Shown: positions 24,501 through 36,357, counted from the stretch's first letter. The stretch is DNA of 64,000 bases from Parelaphostrongylus tenuis (GCA_019055375.1 JAHQIW010003620.1:1-64000); one strand, 5' to 3'. Numbers and translations are program-made. The notes: generated by a model not told the origin, from the letters alone.

Positions 24501-24688
24501 GGGGAGAACACCCCTGCTTCTGCAGCGCCGACATAACAATAACTGTATTTCTACGAGTCAAGTCGGCGAAAAGAATGCAATCAAGCGGCTGGGAAGTACA
24601 CGAGAGGCGGTTAGGAGTCGCCTCCAACAAATAAGTTTCTCTCGCTCCTCCGAGAAAGACTGGCAAGCTACTCGTGAGTACCCAGAGC
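21023..24688. repeat. Right arm of the near-identical inverted repeat (unit C plus flanks)
   Basis: Reverse complement of 9887-13549. In this arm the sequence continues without a break into the rest of satellite S2 on one side and the complete RTE on the other. It is therefore the donor arm. It holds unit C (mariner relic 21910-22745 minus, SINE pieces, two S1 monomers, and the 215-bp insertion). Confidence 0.92.
21910..22745 (-). pseudogene. Tc1/mariner-type transposase relic (unit C)
   Basis: Inverse of the relic at 11815-12650 and nearly identical to it, including the same disabling stops. This shows the pseudogene was already dead when the arm was copied. Confidence 0.7.
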
Positions 24689-24871
24689 CCACGTTTACAG
24701 CCTGGCAAGCTATACGTTGGGTAACAAAATGCCAAAAACAGCAACAAATATGGTCCTCATTTCCCTGACCCCGAAAGAGCCCGTGGTACGGCATTGCCAG
24801 GTAGGACGAGTACGGCGAGGCTCCTAAAATCTCAAGGCCGAACTAGGCTGCCAAGATCGAAACGGGCAAAA

Positions 24872-25780
24872 ATGACGATCTGTACCGACAATGCAAGAAC
24901 CCCTGCTCAGGAATCCGCTGTAGAAGATCTACTGATTCAAGCAAGGAAATAAGGTACGACGCCATTGGCCTGGCTGAGACGAGAAAGCTGCCATCCTTTT
25001 CACGCTGTTTACGACACCGGAGGAATACTGTTCTTTGGTACATGCGATCGCAGAGGTGTCGGTGGCGTTGGCGTCCTCGTCAAATCGAATTTGACCGTGA
25101 GCATTGATTCGTTTGAACAATTAACAACCCGTATCAGGACGATTACGGTTGAAACGATGTGGTTCTATGCCGGCTTTGACGATCTTCGTTGCTTACGCAC
25201 CAACATCAAGCTATGACGAAGACGAATTCGAAGCGTTCTATATGAACCTCGAAAATTCTTCAAAAAGATCATACATCCTTCAAGGTCATTGTCGTAGATT
25301 TTAACGCAAAACTGGACCTAGAAGAACGTCTGAAGAGACGTCACATAGGGACCCACGGACTAGAATGGAATGAACACGGTGAGAGGCTATCCGAGTTTAT
25401 CATGACGACCCAAACCATCCATGGTAACTCGCAATTCCAAAAGCCTCTTTCTCAGCGATGGACGTGGGAGTCTCCCAATGGAGAGTACCATAACGAAATG
25501 AGATCACATCTTAGTAAATCGAACGTTTTGCCTGACCGATGTCGCTGTTGTTCCTAAGTTCTACACGGGATCAGACCATCGCCTCCTTCGCGCAACGTTC
25601 CGCTTTTCGAGGAGATGGAGAGAAAGCCGCTAAATTCAAGCAACGAAGTCTCAGAACTACCACAAACTGGGTTGTATTCAAATCATTAGTCGGCTCTTGG
25701 GAAGATACCGTTGTCGACAACATCGACAAAGAATACGATCGACTCGTTCGAATATCTTCACGTTAGCGCTATGAAAGCCG
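24872..25780 (+). pseudogene. RTE apurinic-type endonuclease domain (broken)
   Basis: Endonuclease part of the RTE polyprotein. Readable motifs are CTDNARTP (start of the fold), GLAETRK with the catalytic Glu, CDRRGVGGVGVLVKSN, and TGSDHRLLRATF with the conserved S-D-H. The frame changes at least near 24950-25000, 25230-25250 and 25500, and a stop follows W-R-E-S-R. This protein would have nicked genomic DNA to prime reverse transcription; the copy cannot encode it. Confidence 0.88.
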
Positions 25781-27711
25781 AGAAGTCTAAGGTCACGAAG
25801 AGACGCTTGTCTCCGCAGACACTCGAGCTGATACGTCAACGTGGAATCGCACGAGCTGTAGGCAACCGAAACCTTACGTCCGAACTTTCGAAACGATGCA
25901 GAGAAGCGATAAAAGAAGACCTCAAAGAGAGAAGAGCAGCAGTTATGGCAGAAGCTGCAGAAGCTGGGAAGAGCATTCGCAAAGCCCAGCGAGGCTTCGC
26001 CAACTATAAGACAAGATGATTGCACTCCGATACCCTGACGGGACACTCACAGCTTCCAGAAGGGCTATGGAAAAAATCATCCACCAGTACTACTCGGATC
26101 TCTTCGCTAGCCATGTCCTCTTACCGTCATATAAATTGAAAGAGGACGAATATGTCGTTCCACCGGTCCTCCCTTCTGAAATCCGACATGCTATATCGTC
26201 GGTGAAGAACAGAACAACACCCGGTCCAGACAGGATTAGACCAGAACACCTGAAGAACCTGCCGCCAGTTCTCATCAACACCCTGGCTCGGCTCTTCACT
26301 CGCTACCTGTCAGAATGCAAGGTCCCTATTCAATGGAAAACCAGCAAGACCGTATTGTTGTTCAAAAAGGGAGACCTTCACGACATAGGCAATTATCGCC
26401 CAATCTGCTTGCTGTCCGTTGTCTATAAACTCTTTACTCGAGTCATCCTAAACAGGATTGACAGAACACTGGACGAAGGACAGCCATGCGAACAAGCAGG
26501 GTTCCAAAAGGATTTAGTACCATAGACCACATCCACACGATCACAAGACTCATTGAAGTTTCACGAGAGTACAAACAACCACTCTGTCTCACTTTCATCG
26601 ATCTGAAGAAAGCCTTTGATTCAGTGAAGCAGAAGCGTTTATAGAGGCTCTGGATAACCAGGGCGTCTCTACTCGGTACATAATGATCCTTCGTGAGCTT
26701 CATGAAGATTTCACGACCAAAATATCTCCATTCTACAACAATATCACCATTGACGTAAGAAGAGGGGTTCGACAAGGCGATACAATTTCGCCAAAACTAT
26801 TCACTGCCACCCTACAAAAAGTCATGCGAACATTAGAATGGGACGATATGGGAGTGAAAATTGACTGTCGACAACTGAACCACCTTTGCTTTGCTGACGA
26901 TATCGTTCTCATAACACCAAACATCAGTCAAGCGGAACGAATTTTAACCGTTTTCGATAACGCCTTTGGAAAGATAGGTCTCCAACTAAAGCTAATGAAA
27001 ACAATGTTTATAAGGAACGGATGGGTTTCGACTGCCCATTCACGCTCAAAGGAACGACAATCTCCTAATGCTCTAGTTACGTCTATCTAGGTCATGAAAT
27101 CAACATGATGAATGACCTAGCTCCAGAGTTGAGCAGGAGGAAACGAGCGGCTTGGGGAACGTTTAAGAGCATCGAAGATGTAGTGAAGAGGACAAAGAAC
27201 ATCCGACTCCGTGCCCACCTTTTCGACTCGACAATTATCCCTGCCCTCACGTGTGCAGCAGAAACATGGTCGCTACGTAAGCAGGATGAAAGATCACTTA
27301 GCGTTATCGAAAGCGCAGTCGGAAGGTCGATGCTAGGAGTATCTCGTATCTTGTAAGTTAGATAAATCGACCGCACTTCCGATACATCGAAAATTGATGA
27401 CATAAGAGGCAGTTCTACACGCCAGGATATCGAAAATAAGGTGGGCCGGACACGTGATGCGCTTCAACGACAACCGGTGGACGAGAGCCGTTACCGACTG
27501 GATTCCTCGGGACGTCAAGCGCTCTAAAGGAAGACCACTGACCCTTTGGTCCGATTTCTTCACGAAAGCGATATAAGAAAGATATGATGCTCAGCGAATC
27601 CCTAGAGCGAGGAGGACCCACTGGGCTAATCTTGCAATCGATAGGGAAAAATGAAAGAGTTGCTGGTACACGCTCGAGTCACTCGACGATCAGTGGGACG
27701 ACAGGTGATAC
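25780..27711 (+). pseudogene. RTE reverse transcriptase domain and C-terminal tail (broken)
   Basis: Reverse transcriptase part. In order: TPGPDRIRPEHLKNLP, KKGDLHDIGNYRPICLLS, then after a frameshift near 26505 LTFIDLKKAFDSV, GVRQGDTISPKLF, and the catalytic box CFADDIVL near 26890. The tail has the usual W-A-G-H-V-M-R and R-P-x-x-R-W-x-D-like segments. Single-base shifts near 26505, 26640, 27085, 27355 and later make it non-functional. Several open frames here are unbroken for 80-170 codons, so decay is moderate. Confidence 0.9.
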
Positions 27712-27723
27712 AGGTGATATAAA

Positions 27724-29149
27724 ACGACCCGTTCATCACCTTGGTATAGCTGCGCCGCATTGCAAACATGGCTCGCTAGCCTCAGGCCGAGCTCATCAAG
27801 CCATCCATCTCTCCTAGGGCCGGCAAACTGTTGCCGCACTTGTTTGTGTGGAGAGCAGCACTATTTCTTTATGTGGTAAAACAATGGAAACTCATTGTAT
27901 CGTTAAGATATCAATTCATCCACCTCTAGCGATGCTTTGTAACGTCCATTGCATGTTGATAAGCGATGGTATTTCCGAGAAGTTGTGGACAAGAGCAGAA
28001 TAATTTTATTCACGTCGAAATGACCTAATAATAAAAGTTTGAGCTTCTAAGTAACAGATTAGCAAGATCAGTAGACCCACGAAACCATCAGGACTTCAAA
28101 TCAGTATTTACACTCACATCCATCTTAACAACATAGAGATCTTCCAAACAGAAGACAGAGAACCTCCGAAGAACGACCAACTGCATCGACGAGAGACATC
28201 GATAAATCCTTTGTTCGCGCATTCGCACACCGTGGTAGCTCACGTGCAATCACAAAACATCAATAAGCACAAAATCAGATAATCCACACTAAGATTCAAT
28301 GAAAAAGGAGATGTAAAATTTGCTTTTTCATCCGCCAACTACTACAAATTTTTCAGTATGAATAGCGACCAAAGAACTAGTTATCATCATTCAACAATCG
28401 CCCTATAACGGTCCTGTATTCCGGAGAAAACTGCCAAAAGATGATATGTCTTTCAATAAGTTTTGAGTTCGGTATAAACAGCACTATGAACGCTACTTCA
28501 TTTGTGTATCGATCAATTCTGCACTTCGTCTGGGTGTTACGGCTGCGAAGACTGACATCGGAAAGCAGTTACTGCGGACATTCGACGCGAATCATTGTGG
28601 TATCAGTGAAGGCTGTACTATCAAAATGTTAGCTATGACACAACAAAGATTCATAAAACTTTGTGCCAGCTCTTAACAAACACTGAATACACATACATTA
28701 CGATGCAGCCGAATTAAAGGGGAGACGAGAGGAGCGCTGTCAAGCTTGAATGCAGCACTTATCTGCTCAAGTTGCGCTCCCTACAGCCGCTGAGATATCA
28801 TTAGATTACAGCAGACATGAAAGCACAAACGCATCCAGCAGTAATCAGGAGACCATATGCAGTTTTACCACAAATATCTTTTGAATGAACAGCGCGTAAA
28901 ATGTATTCCAATGAGAATTCCGACTTCACCATGAAGCGACAAGTCATGCTTTCCCTGGGAGACTCCACGCATCAGTGGCTATATAAGCGGAAATAGCCAT
29001 TCCTAATGGGGGCACTACACAGCCAACACAGAGGTCACGCTTGTCGCCAACCACCAAAAGTTCCTTTTCTTACCACAGCAGTGTCCACTGGGGCTACATC
29101 GTAGGTGTTGTGAATGACGAAAGATTTTATTCAAACGTCATTACATTCT
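27724..29149. repeat. Outer inverted duplication, right end
   Basis: Diverged inverse of 5534-6960. It begins at the base after the RTE target site and ends at cgtcattacattc. It contains the right copy of the decayed coding sequence. Confidence 0.8.
28150..28970 (+). pseudogene. Decayed coding sequence of unknown function (right copy)
   Basis: Counterpart of 5702-6535. Readable stretches are TSINPLFAHSHTVVAHVQSQ, FNEKGDVKFAFSSANYY, GKQLLRTFDANHCGISEG and LAMTQQRFIKLCAS. The breaks differ from those on the left, including a stop inside the first stretch. I do not recognise the family. Confidence 0.4.
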
Positions 29150-30548
29150 ACATAGAAGAGCAACGTGAGTACAGTCGAATGGTTAAAGCAGAATAGTGGT
29201 TGTACAGAAATGGCACATGAAAGTTATCATATCAGAGCATTTTTGTGAGACACATATTTGCAGCATACAAATAAAGACATCTAATTCGATAAGTGTTCCT
29301 GAATAGTCATTAAGCAAATCAGTAGTATGCATGGAACTGGGCATGTACAACAAAAAAGAGAAAGTTTATCAGACAAAAAACATATTCACAGCATATGGAC
29401 TGCGACAAGAAAGTAACTATTACGACTCCAAAAATCTTATCGTGTCTACTATATAGAATTTGATATGTCGACGCAGGTTCGGCGGTAGCCTTTAGAAGTA
29501 AAATTAGAAAAAATGGCCAAGGAAAGCCTAAGGCACACAAATAACGAGACAAGTGGGGAAAGATTTGGCGAAGCACTATATCACTAGCTAATAGAAAGTA
29601 AGCTAGACTTTTGAGTGTTTCGAGGATAAACAACGCGCTCGACATGTCGAACAAGTCTTCGTCATGATTTTACAACAGTTCAGCGTGTACGATGTAACAC
29701 CATTTCTCTCGTAGGACGACGAGCAGACCTTCCTAAAAGTGAAACGATTCAAACTTCTATTCCAATGAATAAGAACAAAATTGGAGCTTCTCACGACTGA
29801 TACGTGGTGAATCTCAACAAAAAGGAGAGATTTTTCACCTTCCATATGCAAAAACTATTGCTCTTATGTAGATGATATTTGCAGGTAAAACACTGAAAAT
29901 TACTGTTGGCTATCTATAGGTCATATAGTCTGCAGTGCAATCGTTTCTGAGCGACGATGCTTGCTGTCTTCACATGCGACACGCGAGCTGATAACTTGAA
30001 GCTGCGATTGTCTGGAACCAAGACGTGTACCAAATCTATTCAAATTCTCTTCTCAAGAAAATCATAATTTTGCTTTTTGTGGCATTATTGCCCTTTCTCG
30101 AACTTTCGGAGTAACTCACTCCATCCATTGCACTAGTAAATCGCTCATTTCATTCCAGAAGTGTTCAGTCATAAAATTGTTCTCACCTTTCAGAAAAAGC
30201 TCGTTGAAGATGATCTCTGCCAGTATCGCATGACATGCTCTGTAAGGAAAGGCGTACCGATGTACGATCATTCTGAGTGAAAATAATCTACAAAGTATTT
30301 TCGAAAAATCATAACAATTAAGCTATTTTATGAGTGGAAGGTGACAAACTGACAAACCTATGTGGTGGTGTGGGCGACAGTCCATCCACGATACGTAGAT
30401 TGTCGTCGGGAGAGTACCGCTGACATGAAAAATAATCCTGAGGAAGCAGTGGTATACTTAGAGTGAAAAAAAGAACTCATATCCTGTATTATACAATAAT
30501 TATCAGATAAACAAGTAGACGAGACGATTATATATATATATCCCTCCA
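29150..30548. other. No gene called
   Basis: AT-rich. A 111-codon hydrophobic minus frame (29319-29654) and a Cys-containing minus frame (29603-29851) exist but have no start, splice or family support. Confidence 0.4.
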
Positions 30549-30870
30549 TTATTACTTCAGCCAACTTGTCATGTGGTCTGGTAAGGGCTCTTGTACAGCC
30601 CGATACACGTGTTTCGGCCAAAATACCATCCAAAGAGCAATCGAGTGCGCAAACGCTCTGTGTTAGGTGAAATTTCGCACGACATAGAGTGTAAAACGTT
30701 CGTCTTCAATAACTCTCTGTAAGGGAACAGAGCACCCGAGAGAACTGACTATAAAAATATCAAGGGATGACGGGTTCTGCCCGACTGACGAGTCTGTAAG
30801 GGCGAAGCACGTGTATCGGGCTGTAGAAGAGCGCTTACCAGACCACATGACAAGTTGGTTCGAATAATAA
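30549..30870. mobile_element. M1a: fold-back MITE, about 322 bp
   Basis: Terminal inverted repeats of about 70 bp. Both ends read, inward, ttatta followed by about ten variable bases, then ccaacttgtcatgtggtctg and agcccgatacacgtg. The internal part has no coding frame. Relatives are M1b (40937-41332), the split M1c (46335-46463 plus 51100-51393), and partial blocks in units A, B and C. Confidence 0.85.
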
Positions 30871-30949
30871 TGAAAGAATCAGAATCTTTTTTATTTGACC
30901 GCCACTTGCGAAGTTATGATGTCACAATGTACCCAGTAATGTGGAGTGT

Positions 30950-31098
30950 TGTGCAAAAACATTTGCATCAGCCGGAATTTGAACTCAGATCTCACTCTTT
31001 CTGTAAGCGTATGCTAACCGTATGTGGTGCAACGGTTAGCACACGCCCACAGAAAGTGTGAGATCTGGGTTCAAATCCCGGCTGACGCAAATGCTTTT
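30950..31098. repeat. Hairpin of two tRNA-like 3' halves
   Basis: Right arm (about 31028-31098): A-box-like tggtgcaacggttagc, then B box gggttcaaatcccggctgac. Left arm (about 30952-31022) is its diverged inverse (tcagccggaatttgaactca). The junction is almost perfectly centred in the A box. The acceptor 5' half is missing, so this is not a tRNA gene. The sequence matches the SINE heads in units A, B and C. Confidence 0.7.
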
Positions 31099-31493
31099 GG
31101 ACAGCACTCCACCGAACTGTATTGATAGATATCTTAAAAAAAACTGTCCCTCTTCTCCACTAGCATATGAAAAAAATTAGTTTAACCTAATGCTGTAGAA
31201 TCAATAAGAACTGTGGAGGTTGTGGATCGTTTATATCGCTTTTATTCTGATATTTCGTTTTCTGTCGCCAAGCTCATTCCAAAAAACGGTTTAACAAGAC
31301 GAAGTTCGTTCACAGCTAATATGTATCATGGTTCGCATTTACTTCTTAATATTCATTAATATCTTTGCTAGCTTTGAATTGTGAATGAAGAACGTCCAAC
31401 AGTGAAAAAGTATTCTAAAAAATAACTATATTCTGGAATAAAAGCTTTTTCTACAATTTCATCGAGTCTTTATCCATAACTTCGTCTTGCAAG

Positions 31494-31685
31494 TGTACTG
31501 AAGTGAAAACTCAATGTTCCGTTCGAAATCGACCAGAACGAGTAGATCCAGTGATCCATATTATTGGAAATAAAAAGACAACAAAAACGCGCAACCATCA
31601 TGGAAGTGGTGGAACGCTGGGCAATTCTTGTCAGAGTAGAGAGCAGAATATGTGCAATTGCAATCAAGTGGCCGTTCAAGTCATG
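31494..31685 (+). CDS. Possible exon of a Cys-rich protein (unknown)
   Basis: A 64-codon phase-0 frame lies between an acceptor-like cgtcttgcaag and a good donor ATG/gtatgt. It contains six cysteines (C-x6-C near the start, then NSCQSREQNMCNC), a Gly-rich HHGSGGTLGN stretch and no stop. It could be part of a secreted Cys-rich protein. I found no partner exon with certainty; without the intron the frame runs eight more codons to a stop. The overlapping minus frame (31470-31748) and the plus frame at 31564-31800 compete with it. Confidence 0.3.
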
Positions 31686-31689
31686 GTAT

Positions 31690-32689
31690 GTTCGATGCGG
31701 TAGGGTCACAATGACGTTGTGGCAGAACATAGCACACAGGACAGTCATAGTTAAACAGAATTTTGAAGAAAATTTAGAGATCTATGAAAGGAATAAATAA
31801 TTTGGCGCTGGGCAATGTCTAAGGCATGCGCCACGCATTCGACTTCATTCAGCATTGTTAGAAATGATTCCCTGCTAAAAGTGACAAATATATTTCTGGA
31901 TCATGTTTGCGACTGCACATCGATGTAGTAATAATGCTATCCTTGAAAAAAAAAGCGGGTACAAAATTGTTGACTTCAAAGGGGTTGAATGCTTAATTGG
32001 GTTATAGGAGGGTGGATGGGGAGGGTGGGCGTAGGAGCGAACTGATACCATACGTATATGCAATTCTCCTCTAGCAAATGCGTCACAGGTGTAATGCCTA
32101 TCAAGGCATTACATTACGAGCACTACCGCAACGCCTAGTGTTGGTGATCGCAAGTTGAAGGATGACAATGGCAGTCATTTGCGTGGTACTGTGATGTGAA
32201 TGAAATATGTAATAAATTGTTAAATCACAACTGCTATGTAAATATTGAAGCTGAAGAAGTTATCTGAGGGGAAGTACTCACCTTCTTGGGTGTGCCAAAA
32301 AATCCATAGGACATCGATTATTTCTAAAAAAATGCTATCAATCTAACAAATGCACAAAAAAGCAGTTACAATAAGTATTCTGTAATATGACTTATTGAGT
32401 GATCATGCCCACTAGCTCAATTCATTCCCACAAAATCAACATTTGATCCGTCAAGCTGCTGGCGGTGACAAAGTAGGAGCTCATATTATGGCTGTTTTGG
32501 ATATTCAGGAAAAACAACTAAGTCAGTATTCAGTAACACTCATTGAGAGGATAGTACCGAAATGGGATTAACCCACGCTTATATTCGAATATCTTTGTGC
32601 ATTACGGCTGTTCCGAGAGCATTACAATCTAGGCAGAGTAGCGAAAAGTTGCGTTTTGTTTTCCTACCATTTTCTAATCTTTCTTTTTG
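31690..32689. other. No gene seen
   Basis: AT-rich stretch with a short repeated element tcaaggcattacattac near 32100. No protein-like frame. Confidence 0.4.
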
Positions 32690-32870
32690 AGTAAGAGCGC
32701 GTGCTGCGCAAAGGTTAGAGGCGCTCTGCGTCGCATACAAGGTCAATGGTTCAATATCGCGCTCATGGCTCACCAAACCATCCATCCGTTCGGTGTACCC
32801 TTAAATTGGTATAAGACTAGTCTCAGACTTGTCTGGGAGGGTAAGTGGCACTGACTTGATACAGCGGGAG
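32690..32870 (+). repeat. tRNA-headed SINE (strongylid type)
   Basis: A-box-like ggttagaggcgctctgcg, B-box-like aatggttcaatatcgcgctc, then catggctcaccaaaccatcc and a body aaattggtataagac...gacttgtctgggagggt. It shares the body with 16222-16402. The 5' pairing half is decayed. Confidence 0.7.
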
Positions 32871-33564
32871 GCCACCACGAGTCATTTGAAGGTTAGATAT
32901 ACATTCGATCAACTCAAACGAAATCAAGAAATCAAAGACGAATGCGTGACGCATCCCTCACGGATTGATCAACGTCGAGAGCTTTTTAGCTTTATATGAG
33001 AGGTCACGAATGGTAGAAAGAAAGATCAAAAATTGCCAAGGAAGTTTGGAAGAGCAGAAAAGAGTGAAAGTTAATTTGAGAACATATTTGAACCTGTGAA
33101 TATAATGTTAAAGGTTAAGGTATTCGGCGTTGATTATTCTTTGAGATTATCACTCAGTTTGCATTTTCGTTAAGATGACTGGATATGTCTTGCCTCCATA
33201 TGATCTTTGACGGTAATTTAAACCTTCCACACAAGGCTAGCAGCAATTTCAGACTCCAGAAAAGATTAGAAGCTTGGTCTGCACGTATGGCGATCCAAAA
33301 TTACAGCTATCAGAGGCGAAAATCATCTACTCTACTGCATTAGCGCTGGTTGTGAGTATGACGCTAATTATTCATACCTTTCCTTTACGTTAGACTTGGC
33401 ACGAAAAATTGCCATTTCCAGCGGCTGCAAAATATTTGCTACTTGGGAATACTCAAAAAGTGGAATTAGGTCTGAAAGAACAATACTCCGCACCTGAATA
33501 AAGTTCCCTTGAAACTGCCATTTATATCAAACGAATTAGTAGAGCGGTTAGAAGGTGCCTAAAA
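32871..33564. other. No gene seen; possible extension of neighbouring repeats
   Basis: Nothing protein-like. It may include the far 5' part of the Penelope-like relic, decayed beyond recognition. Confidence 0.35.
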
Positions 33565-34005
33565 AGATGCGGTCTTGAAATTTTCATGGTAGTTATCGAA
33601 TTCCCTCCTCCCACCCTACTTCATCAGCTGATCCGCAATATCGACTGTGCATCGCCAAAAACTGTATGATCTGCCCTAACGGAAAAGGGGGGGATTGTAT
33701 AAGATCGGGCACAATTTATTTACTAACTGCAAAACATGCGGGGAAGAATATACAGGCGAAACGGGTAGACACTTTTCATCCGCATAAAAGAACATCTAGA
33801 TAGTAAATCTAAAATAGATAAAATCAAAACTTTAGGTATACATAGGGCACAAAAACACAACAACACGGATTTTGATGTGACTGTAACAATCCTAGCGCAG
33901 GAATCAAAAACATCCACGCGCAAGACTCTTGAGGCATTTTGGACAAACGCCCAAAATCCCGAAATGAACCGGAAGCTTATTTCAAACTTAGCGAAACTCA
34001 ACTAA
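33565..34005 (+). pseudogene. Penelope-like element relic, GIY-YIG nuclease end
   Basis: Plus-strand frames give YRLCIAKNCMICPNGKGGDC, then GTIYLLT in one frame and CKTCGEEYTGETGR in the next, then (after more shifts) RAQKHNNTDFDVTVTILAQE, SKTSTRKTLEAFW, TNAQNPEMNRK and a TAA. The C-x-x-C zinc-like knuckle followed by G-x-I-Y...E-Y-x-G-E-T-G-R is the GIY-YIG nuclease that ends Penelope-like retroelements in nematodes. The reverse transcriptase part is absent. The minus-strand open frame 33723-34001 is its antisense shadow. Confidence 0.8.
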
Positions 34006-35030
34006 TCAAAATAAGTTTTCTCGATTCTAATATAACAAATATTTAATGACTACTGATAGTCTACTGAAAAGCAGGAGGTACAGTGTAAATGTATTTATTT
34101 ATGGAATGTACTCCTAGATTTTGATCAATGCAAAGTCTATCGCCGCTTTCTCCGGCTTTATACTAAAACTCACTCCATACATGTTTTTTCTACGACCTCT
34201 ACATTGTGGAAAATGCGTGCATAACAAGGACCAAAAGTATGGCTTTCTCAAATATATACCATTCGACTTGAAAGGAGAGGATTATTGGAACGCGTGGGCA
34301 TTCTCCATGCAAAAAACACGATTCTCCAAAAGACAATCTATCTTTTGATATCAATAAATTTGCTTAAAAATAAAAACCAATTGGATAAGTACCGGAAACT
34401 CTAGAGTACAGCTCAGAAAACAAGCTGTCTAGTCCAAACGCAAAACGCAGTTCTTTTTTCATTTATTACAGCGCAATAAGGTTTTCTTCTCCAAATCTAG
34501 CCTAGCACAGAAATGATGAATGTTCAAAAACTGATTAACTGAGTTAGGTCTAGAGAAAATATCTTCTAGAGAAAAAAGCAAAGAAACACGAGCACATTTC
34601 ACGGAATGTAACTATAGTTCGCACAATTCGCAATAAGAAGTGGTAATATTTTGAACACTTACGTGCTATTTCTACTAAAACAAGTATATAGAAATATTCG
34701 AGTGACATTCAATACTTTATGGCTACAAAGTTTCTCTGAAATCAAAATTTTACTACAAAAAAAGAAAAATCTCTTGTACAGTTAGGAAAACAGACGCCAA
34801 CTGTAAAAGCTATCTTTCTTTCAATTAATAGGACGTACTATGAAAATCTTTTCACAAGGCAAACTCAGCTTGAAAATCGCTACTTGTCAAGCTATGGAAT
34901 GACTACAGATACGTAAATGAAAAAGGTAAAAACATTTGTGAAATAACACTTGGAAACATGTACTCTTCCGCGACAACGTGGTTTTCTCATTGAACACATA
35001 AGATTCTCTTCACTATAAAAGTCTTCGTAA
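34006..35030. repeat. Degenerate repeat tract
   Basis: AT-rich sequence with recurring phrases (aagaaacacgagc, tcattgctaaaat, atagaaatattc) that also occur in the X units and at 62400-63100. It looks like tandemly decayed pieces of the X family. No gene. Confidence 0.4.
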
Positions 35031-36239
35031 ACAAAACATAGTCCTCTGTTTAGTTATCGCTTAGAACTTTCAAAAACCAAGCTCATTGCTAAAATCTAAA
35101 ACTCTCAAGATAGCTAATAATTTCTAGTAGATGAATAAGCTCCTTTTCTGAAAAAGGAAAGAAACACGAGCCTTTTTCAAATAAATGCGACCGATTTAAC
35201 GCAATTCGTATTGAAAAGTGCAGACTTTCGAGACACAAAAGTGGTCTTTTCAATAATAATACGGTTATAGAAGCTCATTCAATGGCAGTCTAATTTTTCA
35301 TAGCGAGGAAGTCTACTTGACAGCAAAATTCTAGTATATAATGCCAAAAAATCTGCTGTGGAAATGAAACAGCGCGCTCCAGGAACAAAACTCTATCTTT
35401 TTCAGGAAAATGTAATATGAAAGTCCTTCGACAAATCAGCCTTAACGCCACGATCGAAAATTTTCAAGCTCTGCAGATGAGTGCAAAAAGCATAAGTCAA
35501 AAAAAAAGAAACAATATAACAAGTGGAAGTAAGTGTCCTCTCAAAAAGATTTGCTTCTTCCGTTGAAACAAACTGTGATTTCTGGCAGGTGATGGTTTTC
35601 TCTACCAAAAAAATTCTCCATAAAATCCTCGTCTGTGATATTCCTTAACGTTGATAATGTGCCCTTAGAACCTCAAATCAACGATGAAATTCCTATTTCC
35701 ATAGAAGCATGTCGATATCAACCCACCGACAGCCCGCCGCGAGCGCGGCGCTTTCTCTGCACCGAAAGAAGTACATGTGGTTGTCAAGGGCTTAACTTAC
35801 AACGTCCGTCGCGCAAGTTTTTTCATCGTTCTCAAAAAGAAAATGTTGAGATGTGGCTGTTCTAAAGTGCGCATATTTGCGTATTTCTTATGAAACAAGT
35901 ACACACACATTAGGACGACAAAGAAAGAATGGGCGTATATTTGTATTATAAGAATGACACAGGAATAATTGTTTGGAGTAATTCAGAAAAAAATGAATTG
36001 TTTTAGAAGCGATAGGATCCGTAATGCAAAGAAAGAAGAAACACTGCTAAGACGGAACAATAAAGTGTCTGATAAAAGTGCCATACTCGTATTGCTTTCG
36101 CGTACACTCTTAGCTACGATAGAAAACGTCACTGCCCAGTATTCTGATCCACAACTAACAAACAACGCATTTTTTGAGAGCAGAAAGCCTTTCTTAACAG
36201 ATAAGTGATTTCATTGGTAAGAATCATACCTCTATCTGG

Positions 36240-36357
36240 TCAGCATCTTCGCAACTTTTGAACTTGCCGGTGGCGATACTTATGAGGCCACACGAGGTTG
36301 TGTGCAGCCAGCACAATACTGGCTGACGCCGTTCCGTCTGCTTCGCTTTCACAGACA
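36240..36357 (-). CDS. Conserved C-terminal exon-like frame (X1, first sub-copy)
   Basis: Starts after acceptor cctttccag and ends at a TGA that is in the same place in all sub-copies. Residues 10-22 read TASASIVLAAHNLV; other sub-copies read GAASAKIVLAAHNLV in the same frame with conservative changes upstream (E, A, G kept). No upstream exon with matching phase was found, and a donor-like GAG/gtatga after the stop suggests that another frame might also be used. The function is unknown. Confidence 0.3.

Larger units (their letters stand above)
24367..27721 (+). mobile_element. RTE-clade non-LTR retrotransposon, full length but dead
   Basis: About 3.36 kb. The 5' end (ccacggacctccctcttt) is shared with the copies at 10206 and 61386. 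The 5' UTR is about 500 bases, followed by an endonuclease region and a reverse transcriptase region, each broken by frameshifts. There is almost no 3' UTR: the reading frame ends at WDDR-stop, directly followed by the short tandem tail acaggtgatacaggtgata, as is usual for RTE elements. It is flanked by imperfect target repeats of about 13 bp (atataaaaacggcc at 24356-24369, atataaaacgaccc at 27717-27730). The empty site is preserved at 6956-6975 in the left arm. Confidence 0.93.

Noticed and set aside
29319..29654. 111-codon hydrophobic minus frame, receptor-like at first sight
   Set aside because: AT-rich sequence gives hydrophobic codons by chance; no family motif, no splice sites, no repeat in other copies.
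33723..34001. 92-codon minus frame
   Set aside because: Exact antisense of the Penelope-like GIY-YIG relic.
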